From contig NZ_CP038855.1 of assembly GCF_004792415.1 (NCBI RefSeq), positions 116,465 to 180,464 of the forward strand: a stretch of 64,000 nucleotides of DNA. Reading direction: 5' to 3'. The translations under genes were made by a program, and so were the position numbers. Within the stretch, counting starts at the first letter, position 1, and each line of letters begins with the position of its first letter. The notes under the pieces are model-generated. The model made no database searches. It saw nothing but the letters and a program-made list of their open reading frames with translations, and had not been told where the DNA came from. This stretch comes from Pantoea vagans (GTDB taxonomy: Bacteria > Pseudomonadota > Gammaproteobacteria > Enterobacterales > Enterobacteriaceae). Below are positions 1 to 9,465 of the stretch, piece after piece.

Positions 1-1
1 C

Positions 2-325
2 GTGGTGTTTGCCGTGCTGATGCTGGGACTCTGGCTGTTTGCCGAAGGGTTCGGCCCCGGCGCGCAGTTGATGATCTATCCGGCGCTTTCTTATCCGACC
101 CACATTCGCGCGACCGGTGTTGGCTTCAGTCGCTCGCTCTCTGGTATCGGCAGTGCGCTGGCGCTGTTTATCCTGCCCATTCTGCAGGCCCGTTATGGCA
201 CCAACATGTTCTGGATCGTCTCTCTCGCCGCCCTTATTCCGATTATTTTCCTGTTGATTATCCGGTTTGAACCGACCCGACAGGACATTGATGAACAACC
301 TGCAACAGGAGAAGATCATGTCTGA
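2..325 (+). CDS. MFS transporter, C-terminal part (gene starts before the window)
   Basis: Only the last 107 codons are present. The reading frame is open to the window edge, so the true start lies outside. The residues form hydrophobic helices typical of the last transmembrane segments of a major facilitator transporter (YPTHIRATGVGFSRSLSGIG is a sugar/aromatic-acid-transporter-like loop and helix), followed by a short charged cytoplasmic tail. Family assignment is fairly safe; the substrate cannot be told. The stop overlaps the start of the next gene by 8 bases, so the two are co-transcribed and probably translationally coupled. A role in uptake of the substrate of the neighbouring flavoprotein is an inference from that coupling. 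Confidence 0.8.
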   Translation: MVFAVLMLGLWLFAEGFGPGAQLMIYPALSYPTHIRATGVGFSRSLSGIGSALALFILPILQARYGTNMFWIVSLAALIPIIFLLIIRFEPTRQDIDEQPATGEDHV

Positions 326-1529
326 ATTAACCCGTACTGAATTTGCCGCGCTGACCGAACAGTTCCGGCCACTCTTTAACCGTATTGCTGAAGGCGCCGC
401 CGCGCGTGAAATCGATCGCACTCTGCTGCATGAGCCGATCCGCTGGCTGAAAGAGGCGCGGTTCGGCACCCTGCGCATCCCCAAAGAAGAAGGTGGCTTC
501 GGCGTCTCGCTGCCGCAGCTCTTTTCCCTGCTGATCGCGCTGGCCGAAGCGGATTCGAATCTGCCGCAGGCGCTGCGCGCGCACTTTGCCTTTATCGAGG
601 ATCGCCTGAACCAGCCGGAGAGTGAGGATCGGCGGCGCTGGTTCCGCCGTTTTGTGGATGGCGAGCTGGTGGGCAGTGGCTGGAGTGAAATCGGGGCGGT
701 TAAGCTGGGAGAGGTCAACACTCAGGTCTCACCCGATGCGGGAGAATGGCGGATCAGCGGTGAGAAGTTTTACAGCACCGGCACGCTCTATGCGGACTGG
801 ATTGATGTCTATGCGCAGCGCACGGACAACGGCCGCGACGTCATCGCGCTGGTGAACACACATCAGAATGAGGTGGAACGTGACGACGACTGGGATGGTT
901 TCGGGCAGCGGCTGACCGGCAGTGGCACCACACGCTTTCATAATGCCCGTGTGGAGCAGCCACACGTTTATGATTTCAGTGAGCGCTTTCGCTATCAGAC
1001 TGCATTTTATCAGCATGTGTTATTAGCCACGCTGGCGGGTATAGGCCGGGCCGTGGTGCGCGATGCGTCACAGGGGGTTGCGCAGCGTAAACGGATTTAC
1101 AGCCACGGCAATGCGCCTCAGGTTAAGCAGGATGTGCAGGTGCTGCAGGTGGTCGGTCAGATCAGCAGCTGGACCTGGGCCGCTGAAGCCGCCGTTGATC
1201 GGGCGACCCACTCACTGCAGCGGGCATTTGAACTGCAACTGAGCGGTGCCAATGAAGCGGAGCTTCACGCAGCGAACGTTCAGGCAGAGGTGGAGTCTGC
1301 CCGGGCGCAGGTAGTCGCGGTGGAGTTAGTGACGCGAGCTGCCACGGAGTTCTTCAATGCGCTGGGCGCGTCCGATACCCGCGTCAGCAAGGCGCTGGAC
1401 CGACACTGGCGCAACGCCCGCACGGTGTCATCGCATAACCCGGTGATCTACAAAATCCGCAATGTGGGTGACTGGGAGGTAAATGGCAACGATCCGACGT
1501 TTATCTGGCAGATCGGCAACGGCACCTGA
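318..1529 (+). CDS. Acyl-CoA-dehydrogenase-like flavin oxidoreductase (SfnB/DszC-like)
   Basis: 403 residues, starting at the ATG at 318 because an AGGAG-type ribosome site lies just before it; the longer frame from 267 would overlap the MFS gene much further. The protein has the acyl-CoA dehydrogenase fold order: N-terminal helical part (EEGGFGVSLPQL), middle beta domain (GSGWSEIGAVKLG, YSTGTLYADWIDVYA) and C-terminal helical part ending in RNARTVSSHNPVIYKIRNVG. The histidine and HNP segment near the end resembles FMN-dependent monooxygenases such as DszC and SfnB rather than true fatty acyl-CoA dehydrogenases. Such enzymes desulfurise or oxygenate organosulfur or similar compounds. The substrate is not deducible. 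Coupling with the MFS gene suggests uptake and oxidation of the same compound. Confidence 0.75.
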   Translation: MSELTRTEFAALTEQFRPLFNRIAEGAAAREIDRTLLHEPIRWLKEARFGTLRIPKEEGGFGVSLPQLFSLLIALAEADSNLPQALRAHFAFIEDRLNQPESEDRRRWFRRFVDGELVGSGWSEIGAVKLGEVNTQVSPDAGEWRISGEKFYSTGTLYADWIDVYAQRTDNGRDVIALVNTHQNEVERDDDWDGFGQRLTGSGTTRFHNARVEQPHVYDFSERFRYQTAFYQHVLLATLAGIGRAVVRDASQGVAQRKRIYSHGNAPQVKQDVQVLQVVGQISSWTWAAEAAVDRATHSLQRAFELQLSGANEAELHAANVQAEVESARAQVVAVELVTRAATEFFNALGASDTRVSKALDRHWRNARTVSSHNPVIYKIRNVGDWEVNGNDPTFIWQIGNGT

Positions 1530-1542
1530 AGCGTTTAGCAAA

Positions 1543-1566
1543 TCTGGCTGGGTCATTCCGGCCAGA
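1543..1566 (+). terminator. Possible terminator after the flavoprotein gene
   Basis: A 9-bp stem (TCTGGCTGG with CCGGCCAGA, one G-U pair) with a 6-base loop starts 14 bases after the stop. Only a weak T tract follows a few bases later, so function as an intrinsic terminator is uncertain. Confidence 0.4.
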
Positions 1567-2774
1567 CTCAGATTTTCCCGGTTATGTCTGGCTGGGTACG
1601 TACTGGCCTGGTTTCCGCAGAAGGAAAATCAGGGTTTATTCCGTTTTTGAATTCAGGCGCTGAAGGGGTTTTAATAGCTGTTCTGACCTGTCAGGCGCTT
1701 AAACCTGAATTACGCCAGACAGCTTTAATTACTGTGTTATAAACGGTTACTTTCAGGTAATCACCAGTGGGTTACAGGCAGCGTCAAACCTGAAGATCCT
1801 GTCGTCAATATTCATGACATGTGCGGGAATAAAAGATAAGGCTGGCTCTGCGGATTGAAATGATTGCTGACAATGACTTCTTTATGCGCAATTTTTTATT
1901 GGGCCTGACAAAAGAGTGAAAGATGTCATGCGCGGTGTTGTTCCTGAAAAAGGAGCCGTTTCTGCTTATTAATGGTGAATCCAGAAAGCTGAGTGGCTTA
2001 ATCCATGTATGACAGATCCTGCACGTTTTACTACAGACGTAAGAAAAAGTCGTATTTTTTTAAGAGTGGATTAAAAAGGCAGGCAATCCTCCTTTGCTTA
2101 ATGAGTCAGAGATAAGTGTAATCCCGGAATGCATGTTGAATACAAATATGTCACTGCTCCGGTTATTCATTTGTCGGGTGCTCGCGGATTTTTTATGAGG
2201 TTTTACTTCCTGATGCCGTCGTCAGGTGTTCTTTTCAGAAAACGTTATCTCTGCCAGCAGTGAATGATAAGTAAACTGACAGGCTATCCTGGGTTCCATA
2301 CCCGCGGCAAATTCAGTAACGGATACCAGCTGACACCACACTGGCCCTGTGACCTTAAGCTATGGACACGTATACTGATAATCCCTGGTTTAACACTCTC
2401 TGGCTGTCTTAAACGCTAAGCCTTACTGGCTTCGTCTGAATTATAGGATGGCTCATTTTAAATGGCAGTATGCTGACTTTAATGTCAGCCTGATCATTCG
2501 TTCTCATTATGCTTTGTAAGTAGATTAATTGTTAATTCCCTTGGGCCAGGTTAATGCGCTAACAGCGGCAAGTAACTTGTCAATGTGCTGCTTTTTGTAA
2601 TATATTCCCACGCCAATTAAGGGCTGTCAGCTTCCCGTTCAGTATATTAATGGTTCGGGGCGATAGTTGAAAATAACATTGCCATCTTAACTCTGAAAGT
2701 GCGGGTATAACACGCTGCGCTGTCAGGTTTGAGCATTATTTAATTGCGGTACTTGTTGTGTCGGGGATAGGGAA
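1567..2774. other. Gene-free interval before the type I secretion operon
   Basis: About 1.2 kb with no credible reading frame on either strand and scattered AT-rich stretches. It must contain the promoter of the secretion operon. TATAAC at about 2706 is a candidate -10 element without a good -35. No repeats, RNA genes or mobile-element ends were recognised. Confidence 0.5.
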
Positions 2775-4505
2775 ATGAAAGCGCCCGGAAATATTATTAA
2801 TACCTTTATTCGTAAAAATATGCGCGTTTTTACGATGGTTGCCCTGTTTTCATCGGTCATAAATTTGCTGATGCTCTCGCCCTCGCTTTACATGTTGCAG
2901 GTCTACGACAGAGCGCTCACTTCGGGAAACATCACAACGCTGCTGATGCTGACATTACTGGTGCTGTTCATGTTCAGTGTCATGTCATTAATGGATTATG
3001 CGCGAAGCATGGTAGTGATCCGGTTAGGCAATCAGTTTGATCAGGCGATATCCCCCGCGCTCTATACGGCCGCCTGCGAAAGTCATCTTCATCAAAAAAG
3101 CCTGAACGCTGGTCAGGAGATCGGTGATTTAACGACCGTACGGCAGTTTGTGACCGGCACGGCGCTGTTTGCGCTGTTCGATGCAGTCTGGTTTCCGGTT
3201 TATATCGGCGTCATTTTTCTTTTCAATCCCTGGCTCGGTTGTTTCTCTCTGATGGGCGCTCTGTTATTGCTTGGGCTGGCGGTGATCAACGAGAAGATTA
3301 CCCGGCAGTGGCTCAGCGAGGCGGGGAGCCTGGCCATGTTCTCTCATCATCAGGCCAGCAACACACTGCAGCGCGCTGATGTATTACGGGCGCTGGGAAT
3401 GATCGATAACGTCAGGGCGCGCTGGTCACGGCTGCATCAACAATTTTTGCAGCGTCAGAGCGCTGCCAGTGAACGGGCTGCCCTGATGTCCGCCATCACT
3501 AAATCTGCTCGTATGGCGCTTCAGTCGCTGATGCTTGGCCTTGGCTGCTGGCTGGCAATAAGAGGCGATATATCACCCGGTAGGATGATCGCGGGTTCCA
3601 TATTGCTGGGAAGAGCGCTGTCGCCTGTTGAACAGCTTATCGGTATCGCGCGCAGCTACCGGACAGCGCGTCAGGCGTGGCAACGTATCAATTGCCTGCT
3701 TACCGATTTTCCCGCGCCGGAAGCTGGCCTTACTCTGCCACCCGCTAAAGGGCTGCTGACCGTGGATAACCTGGTGCTATTTTCCCCGGATAACCGACAG
3801 AAGCCATTACTGAAAAACATCAGCCTGCAGGTTAATCCCGGCGAGGTTCTGGGCATTATGGGAGCCAGCGCTTCAGGTAAATCCTCACTGGCTAAGGTGC
3901 TGTGCGGCATCTGGCCCGCTTCAAAAGGTGATGTCCGACTGGATGGTGCAGATATTTACCACTGGACACGACAGACTACCGGGCCAGCTATCGGCTATCT
4001 TCCGCAGGATACTGCTCTTTTCAGCGGCACCATTGCGGAAAACATTGGGCACTTTGGCGACGTTGATGCGGAAAAGGTGGTCGCCGCGGCTGAGATGGCG
4101 GGTATTCACGGGATGATCCTGCGGATGTCTGGCGGCTACAACACCCTGATTGGTGAACAGGGCTCCACGCTGTCTGGAGGGCAGAAGCAGCGCATCGGAC
4201 TCGCACGCGCACTGTATAGCAATCCGGCTTTGCTGGTGCTTGATGAGCCAAACGCCAGCCTTGATGACGTTGGTGAGCAGGCGTTGCAGCAGACGATTCA
4301 TCATCTCCGGCAACAGAAAAAAAGTGTGGTCATTATCTCGCATCGTCCCAGGATTTTGCCGCTGACGACACATCTTCTGCTGCTTGAAGAAGGCAACTGC
4401 CGTGTCTTTGGCCCGACGGCTCAGGTGTTAAAGGAGATATCGCGCCAGGCCGCCCCGGGTAAACAAACGACTGTACGCCAGGACGGTGTGAATGATGCCA
4501 AATAA
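2775..4505 (+). CDS. Type I secretion system permease/ATPase (PrtD/LipB family)
   Basis: 576 residues, the usual size of PrtD/HasD/LipB ABC exporters. The first 300 or so residues contain six hydrophobic segments. The C-terminal nucleotide-binding domain shows Walker A GASASGKSS, signature LSGGQKQRIGLARAL and Walker B LLVLDEPNASLDD. There is no N-terminal C39 peptidase or C39-like domain, so it should export RTX-type proteins with an uncleaved C-terminal signal, not double-glycine peptides. A GGGGATAGGGA ribosome site precedes the ATG. It is the first gene of a four-gene operon, overlapping the adaptor gene by 14 bases. Expected location is the inner membrane, coupled to the adaptor and the TolC-like protein. 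Confidence 0.93.
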   Translation: MKAPGNIINTFIRKNMRVFTMVALFSSVINLLMLSPSLYMLQVYDRALTSGNITTLLMLTLLVLFMFSVMSLMDYARSMVVIRLGNQFDQAISPALYTAACESHLHQKSLNAGQEIGDLTTVRQFVTGTALFALFDAVWFPVYIGVIFLFNPWLGCFSLMGALLLLGLAVINEKITRQWLSEAGSLAMFSHHQASNTLQRADVLRALGMIDNVRARWSRLHQQFLQRQSAASERAALMSAITKSARMALQSLMLGLGCWLAIRGDISPGRMIAGSILLGRALSPVEQLIGIARSYRTARQAWQRINCLLTDFPAPEAGLTLPPAKGLLTVDNLVLFSPDNRQKPLLKNISLQVNPGEVLGIMGASASGKSSLAKVLCGIWPASKGDVRLDGADIYHWTRQTTGPAIGYLPQDTALFSGTIAENIGHFGDVDAEKVVAAAEMAGIHGMILRMSGGYNTLIGEQGSTLSGGQKQRIGLARALYSNPALLVLDEPNASLDDVGEQALQQTIHHLRQQKKSVVIISHRPRILPLTTHLLLLEEGNCRVFGPTAQVLKEISRQAAPGKQTTVRQDGVNDAK

Positions 4506-5811
4506 TCGTGATCTGACCGCGCCGGATATGAATGTCCGCCCTTTTCTGCGTCTGGGCTTGATTGTGCTGCTGGCTGGGCTGGGCAGTTTTCTGCTCTGGT
4601 CGGCATTCGCCCCGCTGGAAAAAGGCGTGATCTCAGCCGGAACGGTGATGGTTGATGGTTACCGGAAGGTCATTCAGTCACCTTCTGAGGGTGTGGTGGC
4701 AAAGATAGCGGTGAAGGAGGGACAGCAGGTCATGAAAGGCGACACCCTGGTGCTGCTGAGCCAGCGGAGCCAGCTGGCCTTACTTGAGGCTGCCCGCCAG
4801 CGTTATCTTGCTGCGCTCATCAGCGAACGGCGATTACAGGCGGAGCTGGCAGGCAACACCAGCGTGACGCCGCCAGAAAGTCTGTCTGACGCAGAGAACG
4901 CCGGGGAAGAGCTGAGTCTGACGTTGCTCCGGCAAAATCAGCTGCTTCAGGCCCGACAGCAGGCGTTGCAACAGGCTCAGGAAAATGACACACGAACCAT
5001 TGCCGGACTCATCCGCCAGCGCGAATCACTGCTTTCAGTCAGCCAGAGTAAACAAAAAAGCCTGTCCCTGCTTAGACGCCAGTTAACCGATCTCAGGCCG
5101 TTGATGCAGGAAGGCTATTATCCCCGTAATCGTTACCTTGATGCTGAACGGCAGCTGGCCTCGCTGAGCGCAGAGAACGGTGAAATGCGAAGTCGTATTG
5201 TTGATCTGGACAACCAGATCGGGCAGTTACAGCGAACGGTGCAGCAGCGTCTGGTGGATAACCGCAAGGATATCGAAACGCAGCTTGACGCATTGCGCCT
5301 GCAAATCAGCGAAAGTAAAAAGCAACTGACGCTTTCCGAGGTTGATTTAGCTCTGACCCGCATCACAGCACCACAGGATGGTGTGGTGATGAATCTGGCA
5401 CTGGTTAATGAAGAGGCGGTAGTCCGCGCCGGAGAACAGCTCATGGAGGTTGTTCCGCAAACGCCAGCTCTGATTGTTGAGTCGCGGCTTGATGTTGCCA
5501 TGATCGACCGGGTAAGCGCGGGTATGCCTGTCACATTGATGTTTACCGCACTGAATCAGCAGCAGACGCCCAAAATTCCGGGTGCTGTGACGCTGGTATC
5601 TGCCGATCGTCAGACCGATCCCTCAACCCGTCAGCCCTACTACAAGATACAGGTTGCTGTTACTCCACAGGGCATGGCGATGCTGAAAAATAAAGAGATA
5701 AAACCGGGTATGCCCGTGGAGGTCTTTATCCGGGATGGTGAGCGTTCACTGCTGAACTATCTGTTAAAACCGATTGTGGATCGTGCATCGCGGTCATTCA
5801 CGGAGGAGTAA
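4492..5811 (+). CDS. HlyD-family periplasmic adaptor of type I secretion system
   Basis: 439 residues, typical for PrtE/LipC. One N-terminal transmembrane helix (about residues 20-40) is followed by a biotinyl-lipoyl half-motif (VIQSPSEGVVAKIAVKEGQQV), a long glutamine-rich coiled coil (about 95-280) and the second half-motif plus beta barrel (LTRITAPQDGVVMNL). The C-terminal GMPVEVFI..GERSLLNYLLKP segment is characteristic of the family. Two adjacent ATG codons at 4492 and 4495 could both start it; both lie inside the end of the ABC gene, implying translational coupling. The protein should bridge the ABC permease in the inner membrane with the outer-membrane channel encoded next. Confidence 0.93.
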   Translation: MMPNNRDLTAPDMNVRPFLRLGLIVLLAGLGSFLLWSAFAPLEKGVISAGTVMVDGYRKVIQSPSEGVVAKIAVKEGQQVMKGDTLVLLSQRSQLALLEAARQRYLAALISERRLQAELAGNTSVTPPESLSDAENAGEELSLTLLRQNQLLQARQQALQQAQENDTRTIAGLIRQRESLLSVSQSKQKSLSLLRRQLTDLRPLMQEGYYPRNRYLDAERQLASLSAENGEMRSRIVDLDNQIGQLQRTVQQRLVDNRKDIETQLDALRLQISESKKQLTLSEVDLALTRITAPQDGVVMNLALVNEEAVVRAGEQLMEVVPQTPALIVESRLDVAMIDRVSAGMPVTLMFTALNQQQTPKIPGAVTLVSADRQTDPSTRQPYYKIQVAVTPQGMAMLKNKEIKPGMPVEVFIRDGERSLLNYLLKPIVDRASRSFTEE

Positions 5812-5813
5812 CC

Positions 5814-7172
5814 ATGCTATCAGGACGATTAACGGCGGTGCTGTGTGGTCTGATTTTACTGCTGCCGCTACCCGCCGGTGCGTTAACACTGGCGCAGGCA
5901 TGGTTTATGGCACTGGATAACGATCCTGTCTATCTTGCCGCCGTCAAAGAACAGCTGGCGGGTGAAGAATATATTCCGATAGGGCGAGCCGGCTTGTTAC
6001 CTAAAGTCAGTGTGAGTTATCAGCGGGCGCCACGTAACTGGCAAAGACAGCAGTACAGTCAGAGAACGGCTTCAGGGGAAAAGACTGACATTATTCAGCA
6101 TCAGCAATATGACAGCTATTCAGGCTCTGTAATGCTGACTCAGCCACTTTTTGACTATGAAGCGTATGCACGATATCGCATTGGCATTATGCAAAAACTG
6201 CAATCAGATCAACATTATCGAAGCAGCCTGATGGATCTTCAGAATCGTCTGGTGAATGCCTGGCTGGAACTGACTGAGGCACAGCAGAAGCTCAGGCTTG
6301 CTACTCTGCACATGAACGCTCTGGAAGCGCAAAAGACGTTGACTCAGCGGCAATTTGAAGCAGGAGAGATGTCGATCACCGACATTACTGAAACGAAATC
6401 GGCACTGAATATGGCCACGTCAGATGTTTTAGATGCACGTGACACGCTCGACTCAGCAATTATCGCGCTATCTGCTATTACCGGCACAACCCTTTCTGAT
6501 ACAGATGCACTGCCGACCCTGACGGATAACGCGTTAAAGCTGCCACTGGCCTCAAAAGATTATCGATACTGGGAAAAGAAAGCCACTGCACATAATCCTG
6601 ACATTCTGGCTGCAGGGCATAATGTTGAATTAAAGCATTATGAAGTCGAAAGTAGCCGCGCAGGCGCTTACCCCCGGGTGCAGCTCTATGCCATGCACTC
6701 TGAAAACGATTCCGGTAATGATAATACAGTAAATCAGAAATACCGTACTCAGAGCGTTGGCCTGCGTGTAAGTATGGATATCTTTTCTGGTGGCGGTGTT
6801 TCAGCGTCAACGCGACAGGCCGCCGCCAGATATGAACAGGCTCAATATCTGCATGATGCACAACGCCTGAAAACCTTCAGTGAAATAAAAAAGTCGTTGA
6901 ATACATGTCTGCATGGGCCTGAACGGATTAACGCCTATCGCTCAGCGGTAGAATCAGCAAAGCTAAATATTATATCAACCCGGAAAAGCATTCTGGCAGG
7001 TCAGCGTATGACAGTGGATATGTTAAACGCGGAACAGGATTTTTATAAAACCGAAGTTGAGCTTACTGCAGTTAAACATGCCGTCATTAAGGCATGGTTC
7101 AGTTTGCTCGCGCAGGCTGGTGAGATAAACAATGACAACTTCTTGTTACTTGATTCCTATTTCTCCAGGTAA
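5814..7172 (+). CDS. TolC-family outer membrane channel of type I secretion system
   Basis: 452 residues with an N-terminal signal peptide (about 1-23, ending LPAGA) followed by LTLAQAWFMALDNDP, the usual beginning of PrtF/TolC proteins. Long alpha-helical stretches rich in Q, A and E occur in both halves, matching the two structural repeats of TolC proteins. A GAGGAG site lies 2 bases after the adaptor stop and just before this ATG. The dedicated channel makes this a self-contained secretion system that does not need chromosomal TolC. The gene ends 28 bases before the lipase gene. Confidence 0.92.
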   Translation: MLSGRLTAVLCGLILLLPLPAGALTLAQAWFMALDNDPVYLAAVKEQLAGEEYIPIGRAGLLPKVSVSYQRAPRNWQRQQYSQRTASGEKTDIIQHQQYDSYSGSVMLTQPLFDYEAYARYRIGIMQKLQSDQHYRSSLMDLQNRLVNAWLELTEAQQKLRLATLHMNALEAQKTLTQRQFEAGEMSITDITETKSALNMATSDVLDARDTLDSAIIALSAITGTTLSDTDALPTLTDNALKLPLASKDYRYWEKKATAHNPDILAAGHNVELKHYEVESSRAGAYPRVQLYAMHSENDSGNDNTVNQKYRTQSVGLRVSMDIFSGGGVSASTRQAAARYEQAQYLHDAQRLKTFSEIKKSLNTCLHGPERINAYRSAVESAKLNIISTRKSILAGQRMTVDMLNAEQDFYKTEVELTAVKHAVIKAWFSLLAQAGEINNDNFLLLDSYFSR

Positions 7173-7200
7173 ATTGTTAATGTAATAAAAGGAAGATATT

Positions 7201-8934
7201 ATGCCGGTTTTTGATTATCAGGGTGAAAAAAATACTCAGCTGATTACGGATGCCCTGAATATTGAAAGTATAAATTTTGGGGCCGCGACCTACGCTGACT
7301 ATACTTACAGTGAAGTGGACGGCTGGAAGATTCTGGATGGTTCAGTACTTAACTATGATGGCTGTGCTAATCCTTACGGCGCCTTCTACGGAGAGTCATT
7401 GTTGTTTGGAGGCGCGGAATGCAATGTGCTGGGAAAATATGATGCACAGGGAAACCTGGTTAATATCGGTGTGAGTTTCTGGGGGACAGGTACTTATGCT
7501 AATGCGTCGTTAATTGAATCTGTAGTCAATTCCGGACTCGATATTGTCAACGATCTCTCCGCGGCTTTGTTTGGCAGATTTGCTGATGACTATGTCATGA
7601 ATGCGTATAAAAACCTGATGAGTTCCGTTGCTGCATTCGCCACATCCAATGGCCTGACGGGAAGTGACGTTATTGTTAGCGGACATAGCCTGGGTGGTCT
7701 GGCAGTCAACAGTCTTGCTACCTTGTCCGCAGAGGGAGAGTGGGATGGATTTTTCCAGGATTCCAGCTATGTTGCTTTTGCATCTCCAACGCAAAATCAA
7801 CTTAACGACAATGTACTGAATATTGGGTATGAAAACGATCCTGTTTTCCGGGTTCTTAACGGCGATAAGCTGAGCGTAGACAGTTTATTCAATCATGACA
7901 CTCCACTGGAAACCTGTACTAATAACATTGTGACGTTTAACGACTATTATGCAGGCCTGACAAATAGCTGGGATCTCTTTTCCATTCTGAATCTCTCTTC
8001 ATGGGCAGGACATTCGGGGCCCGGCTATACCGATGGTGTTTTGCGTATAATGAACTCAGAGATTTATGATTTGACCCATCAGAACTCCAACATAATTGTC
8101 TCTAATCTCTCTGAGTCATACCGGGCTACCACCTGGGTTTCAGATCTCAATAAATCTGTCACTCACACGGGCTCAACATTTATTGTTGGTACCGAAACTA
8201 ATGACTTACTGCAGGGTGGACAAGGCAATGATTATCTCTGCGGCGGAGCCGGCGACGACAGCTTTAAAGATCACAACGGTTACAATGTAATTTACGGCGG
8301 TTCAGGAACGAATACTTACGTGACTGAATGTAATGTTTCTGATTTTAACTTCAGCCATGATGCAGATGGTAATCTGTTCTTCAAATTCTCAACGGGTGAT
8401 GTCACTCGTGCAGAGGATATTCAGTATGTCAATGCTGACTATACCCTGTTTAGTTTCCTGGGTATTGATTTTAACTCAAATCAGACATGGTCAGTCACTG
8501 ATAATGGGCTGGAGAATGGCAATAATATCGTGAGTTACGCAGACAGCTATTACGCAGACAGCGTGAACAATTTTACCATTTCTACAGCGAGCAACGACAG
8601 CTGGTTCTATTCCGGTGCCAATGATAGTGATATCAGTGTCATGGGGAATAACAACAACATCGTTTCTGGTTACGGTAATGACATTATTAATCTTAGCGGT
8701 AATGACAATACGCTCATGTTCTACGGTGATTTTGGAAATGATATCGTCTATAACCTCACCAGCAGCGATAGCCTGATATTCATGGCTAATCAGTTCATTG
8801 CTGAAAACGACAACTATCTGAACCACCTCTCCTTTGACGGTGATAGCGCCTTGCTGACATATGGTGATAGCAGCGTCACGCTGGTTGGCGTCAGTGCAGA
8901 CACACTTTCAGAAATGCATATTGCGGTAGCATAA
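7201..8934 (+). CDS. RTX-repeat secreted lipase/esterase, likely substrate of the type I system
   Basis: 577 residues, no N-terminal signal peptide. The nucleophile elbow GHSLGG places the probable catalytic serine at residue 163, as in family I.3 lipases and polyurethanases. Around residues 330-375 there are a few glycine-aspartate nonapeptide repeats (GGQGND, GGAGDD, GGSGTN) that bind calcium in RTX proteins. More N/D/G-rich beta-roll-like sequence follows, and the C-terminus ends in a small-hydrophobic MHIAVA tail, as expected for an uncleaved type I export signal. Ribosome site AAGGAAG; directly downstream of the exporter operon and ended by a strong terminator. The RTX block is short compared with Serratia LipA. 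Lipase is the best call; phospholipase or other esterase activity is possible. Confidence 0.82.
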   Translation: MPVFDYQGEKNTQLITDALNIESINFGAATYADYTYSEVDGWKILDGSVLNYDGCANPYGAFYGESLLFGGAECNVLGKYDAQGNLVNIGVSFWGTGTYANASLIESVVNSGLDIVNDLSAALFGRFADDYVMNAYKNLMSSVAAFATSNGLTGSDVIVSGHSLGGLAVNSLATLSAEGEWDGFFQDSSYVAFASPTQNQLNDNVLNIGYENDPVFRVLNGDKLSVDSLFNHDTPLETCTNNIVTFNDYYAGLTNSWDLFSILNLSSWAGHSGPGYTDGVLRIMNSEIYDLTHQNSNIIVSNLSESYRATTWVSDLNKSVTHTGSTFIVGTETNDLLQGGQGNDYLCGGAGDDSFKDHNGYNVIYGGSGTNTYVTECNVSDFNFSHDADGNLFFKFSTGDVTRAEDIQYVNADYTLFSFLGIDFNSNQTWSVTDNGLENGNNIVSYADSYYADSVNNFTISTASNDSWFYSGANDSDISVMGNNNNIVSGYGNDIINLSGNDNTLMFYGDFGNDIVYNLTSSDSLIFMANQFIAENDNYLNHLSFDGDSALLTYGDSSVTLVGVSADTLSEMHIAVA

Positions 8935-8935
8935 G

Positions 8936-8967
8936 AAAACCCCGCAGCGAAGGCTGCGGGGTTTTTT
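8936..8967. terminator. Bidirectional intrinsic terminator after the secretion operon
   Basis: Perfect 9-bp GC-rich stem (CCCCGCAGC with GCTGCGGGG) with a 4-base loop, preceded by AAAA and followed by TTTTTT. It can end both the lipase operon and the convergent gene at 8992-9465. Confidence 0.93.
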
Positions 8968-8991
8968 ATCGGTCATGCGTAACGCGTCAGA

Positions 8992-9465
8992 TTATTGTGG
9001 CTGGCTGACCGTTTCTGGCATAGCTGAAGAGTGATGGGTTGAGATTTTCCAGCCCTTGCCATCCCAGACGTAAGTGAAGGTATAACGTGCAGTGACGTGC
9101 GTATTATCTTTAAAGGTAAAGGTATAGACGCCGGCATCAATCGCTTTATTACAGCCAATCCGGATGGTGCGGGAATCAATTTTACCGCTAGGACCTTTTT
9201 TCAGGAAGTCTTTGAAATAGTCAATACGTTCCTGGTCTGTCAGGCGAACATGGTTTGAAATAGTAGGCAGCAGCACGGCATCGCTGACATATAATTCAGA
9301 GACTTTAGTGGCATCGCCGGTTGCCAGCGTATTATTCCAGGTATCAAACAGGCTGGCTACATCCTGCTCAGACGCTTTGACACAGGTAACCGGCTGTTGT
9401 GCCAGTGTAATAGCCGGCGCGCAGGAAAGACCTAAAAGACACAGCGATAATAAACTTTTCTTCAT
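8992..9465 (-). CDS. Secreted SnoaL-like protein (SgcJ/EcaC family)
   Basis: 157 residues with a clear signal peptide (MKKSLLSLCLLGLSCAPAITLAQ, cleavage after about residue 22). The remainder fits the cystatin-like NTF2 fold of the SgcJ/EcaC, calcium/calmodulin kinase association-domain family: VASLFDTWNNTLATGDATKVSELY near the start and ARYTFTYVWDGKGWKISTHHSS near the end. Two cysteines (near residues 28 and 105) could form a disulfide in the periplasm. GAGGA ribosome site before the ATG. It is a single-gene unit convergent with the lipase gene. The biochemical activity of such proteins is usually unknown. Confidence 0.8.
   Translation of the reverse strand: MKKSLLSLCLLGLSCAPAITLAQQPVTCVKASEQDVASLFDTWNNTLATGDATKVSELYVSDAVLLPTISNHVRLTDQERIDYFKDFLKKGPSGKIDSRTIRIGCNKAIDAGVYTFTFKDNTHVTARYTFTYVWDGKGWKISTHHSSAMPETVSQPQ

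Noticed and set aside
2775..4505. Type I exporter as transporter of the microcin-like peptide
   Set aside because: The ABC protein has no C39 peptidase domain, which double-glycine leaders need, and it is 10 kb away with its own RTX substrate.
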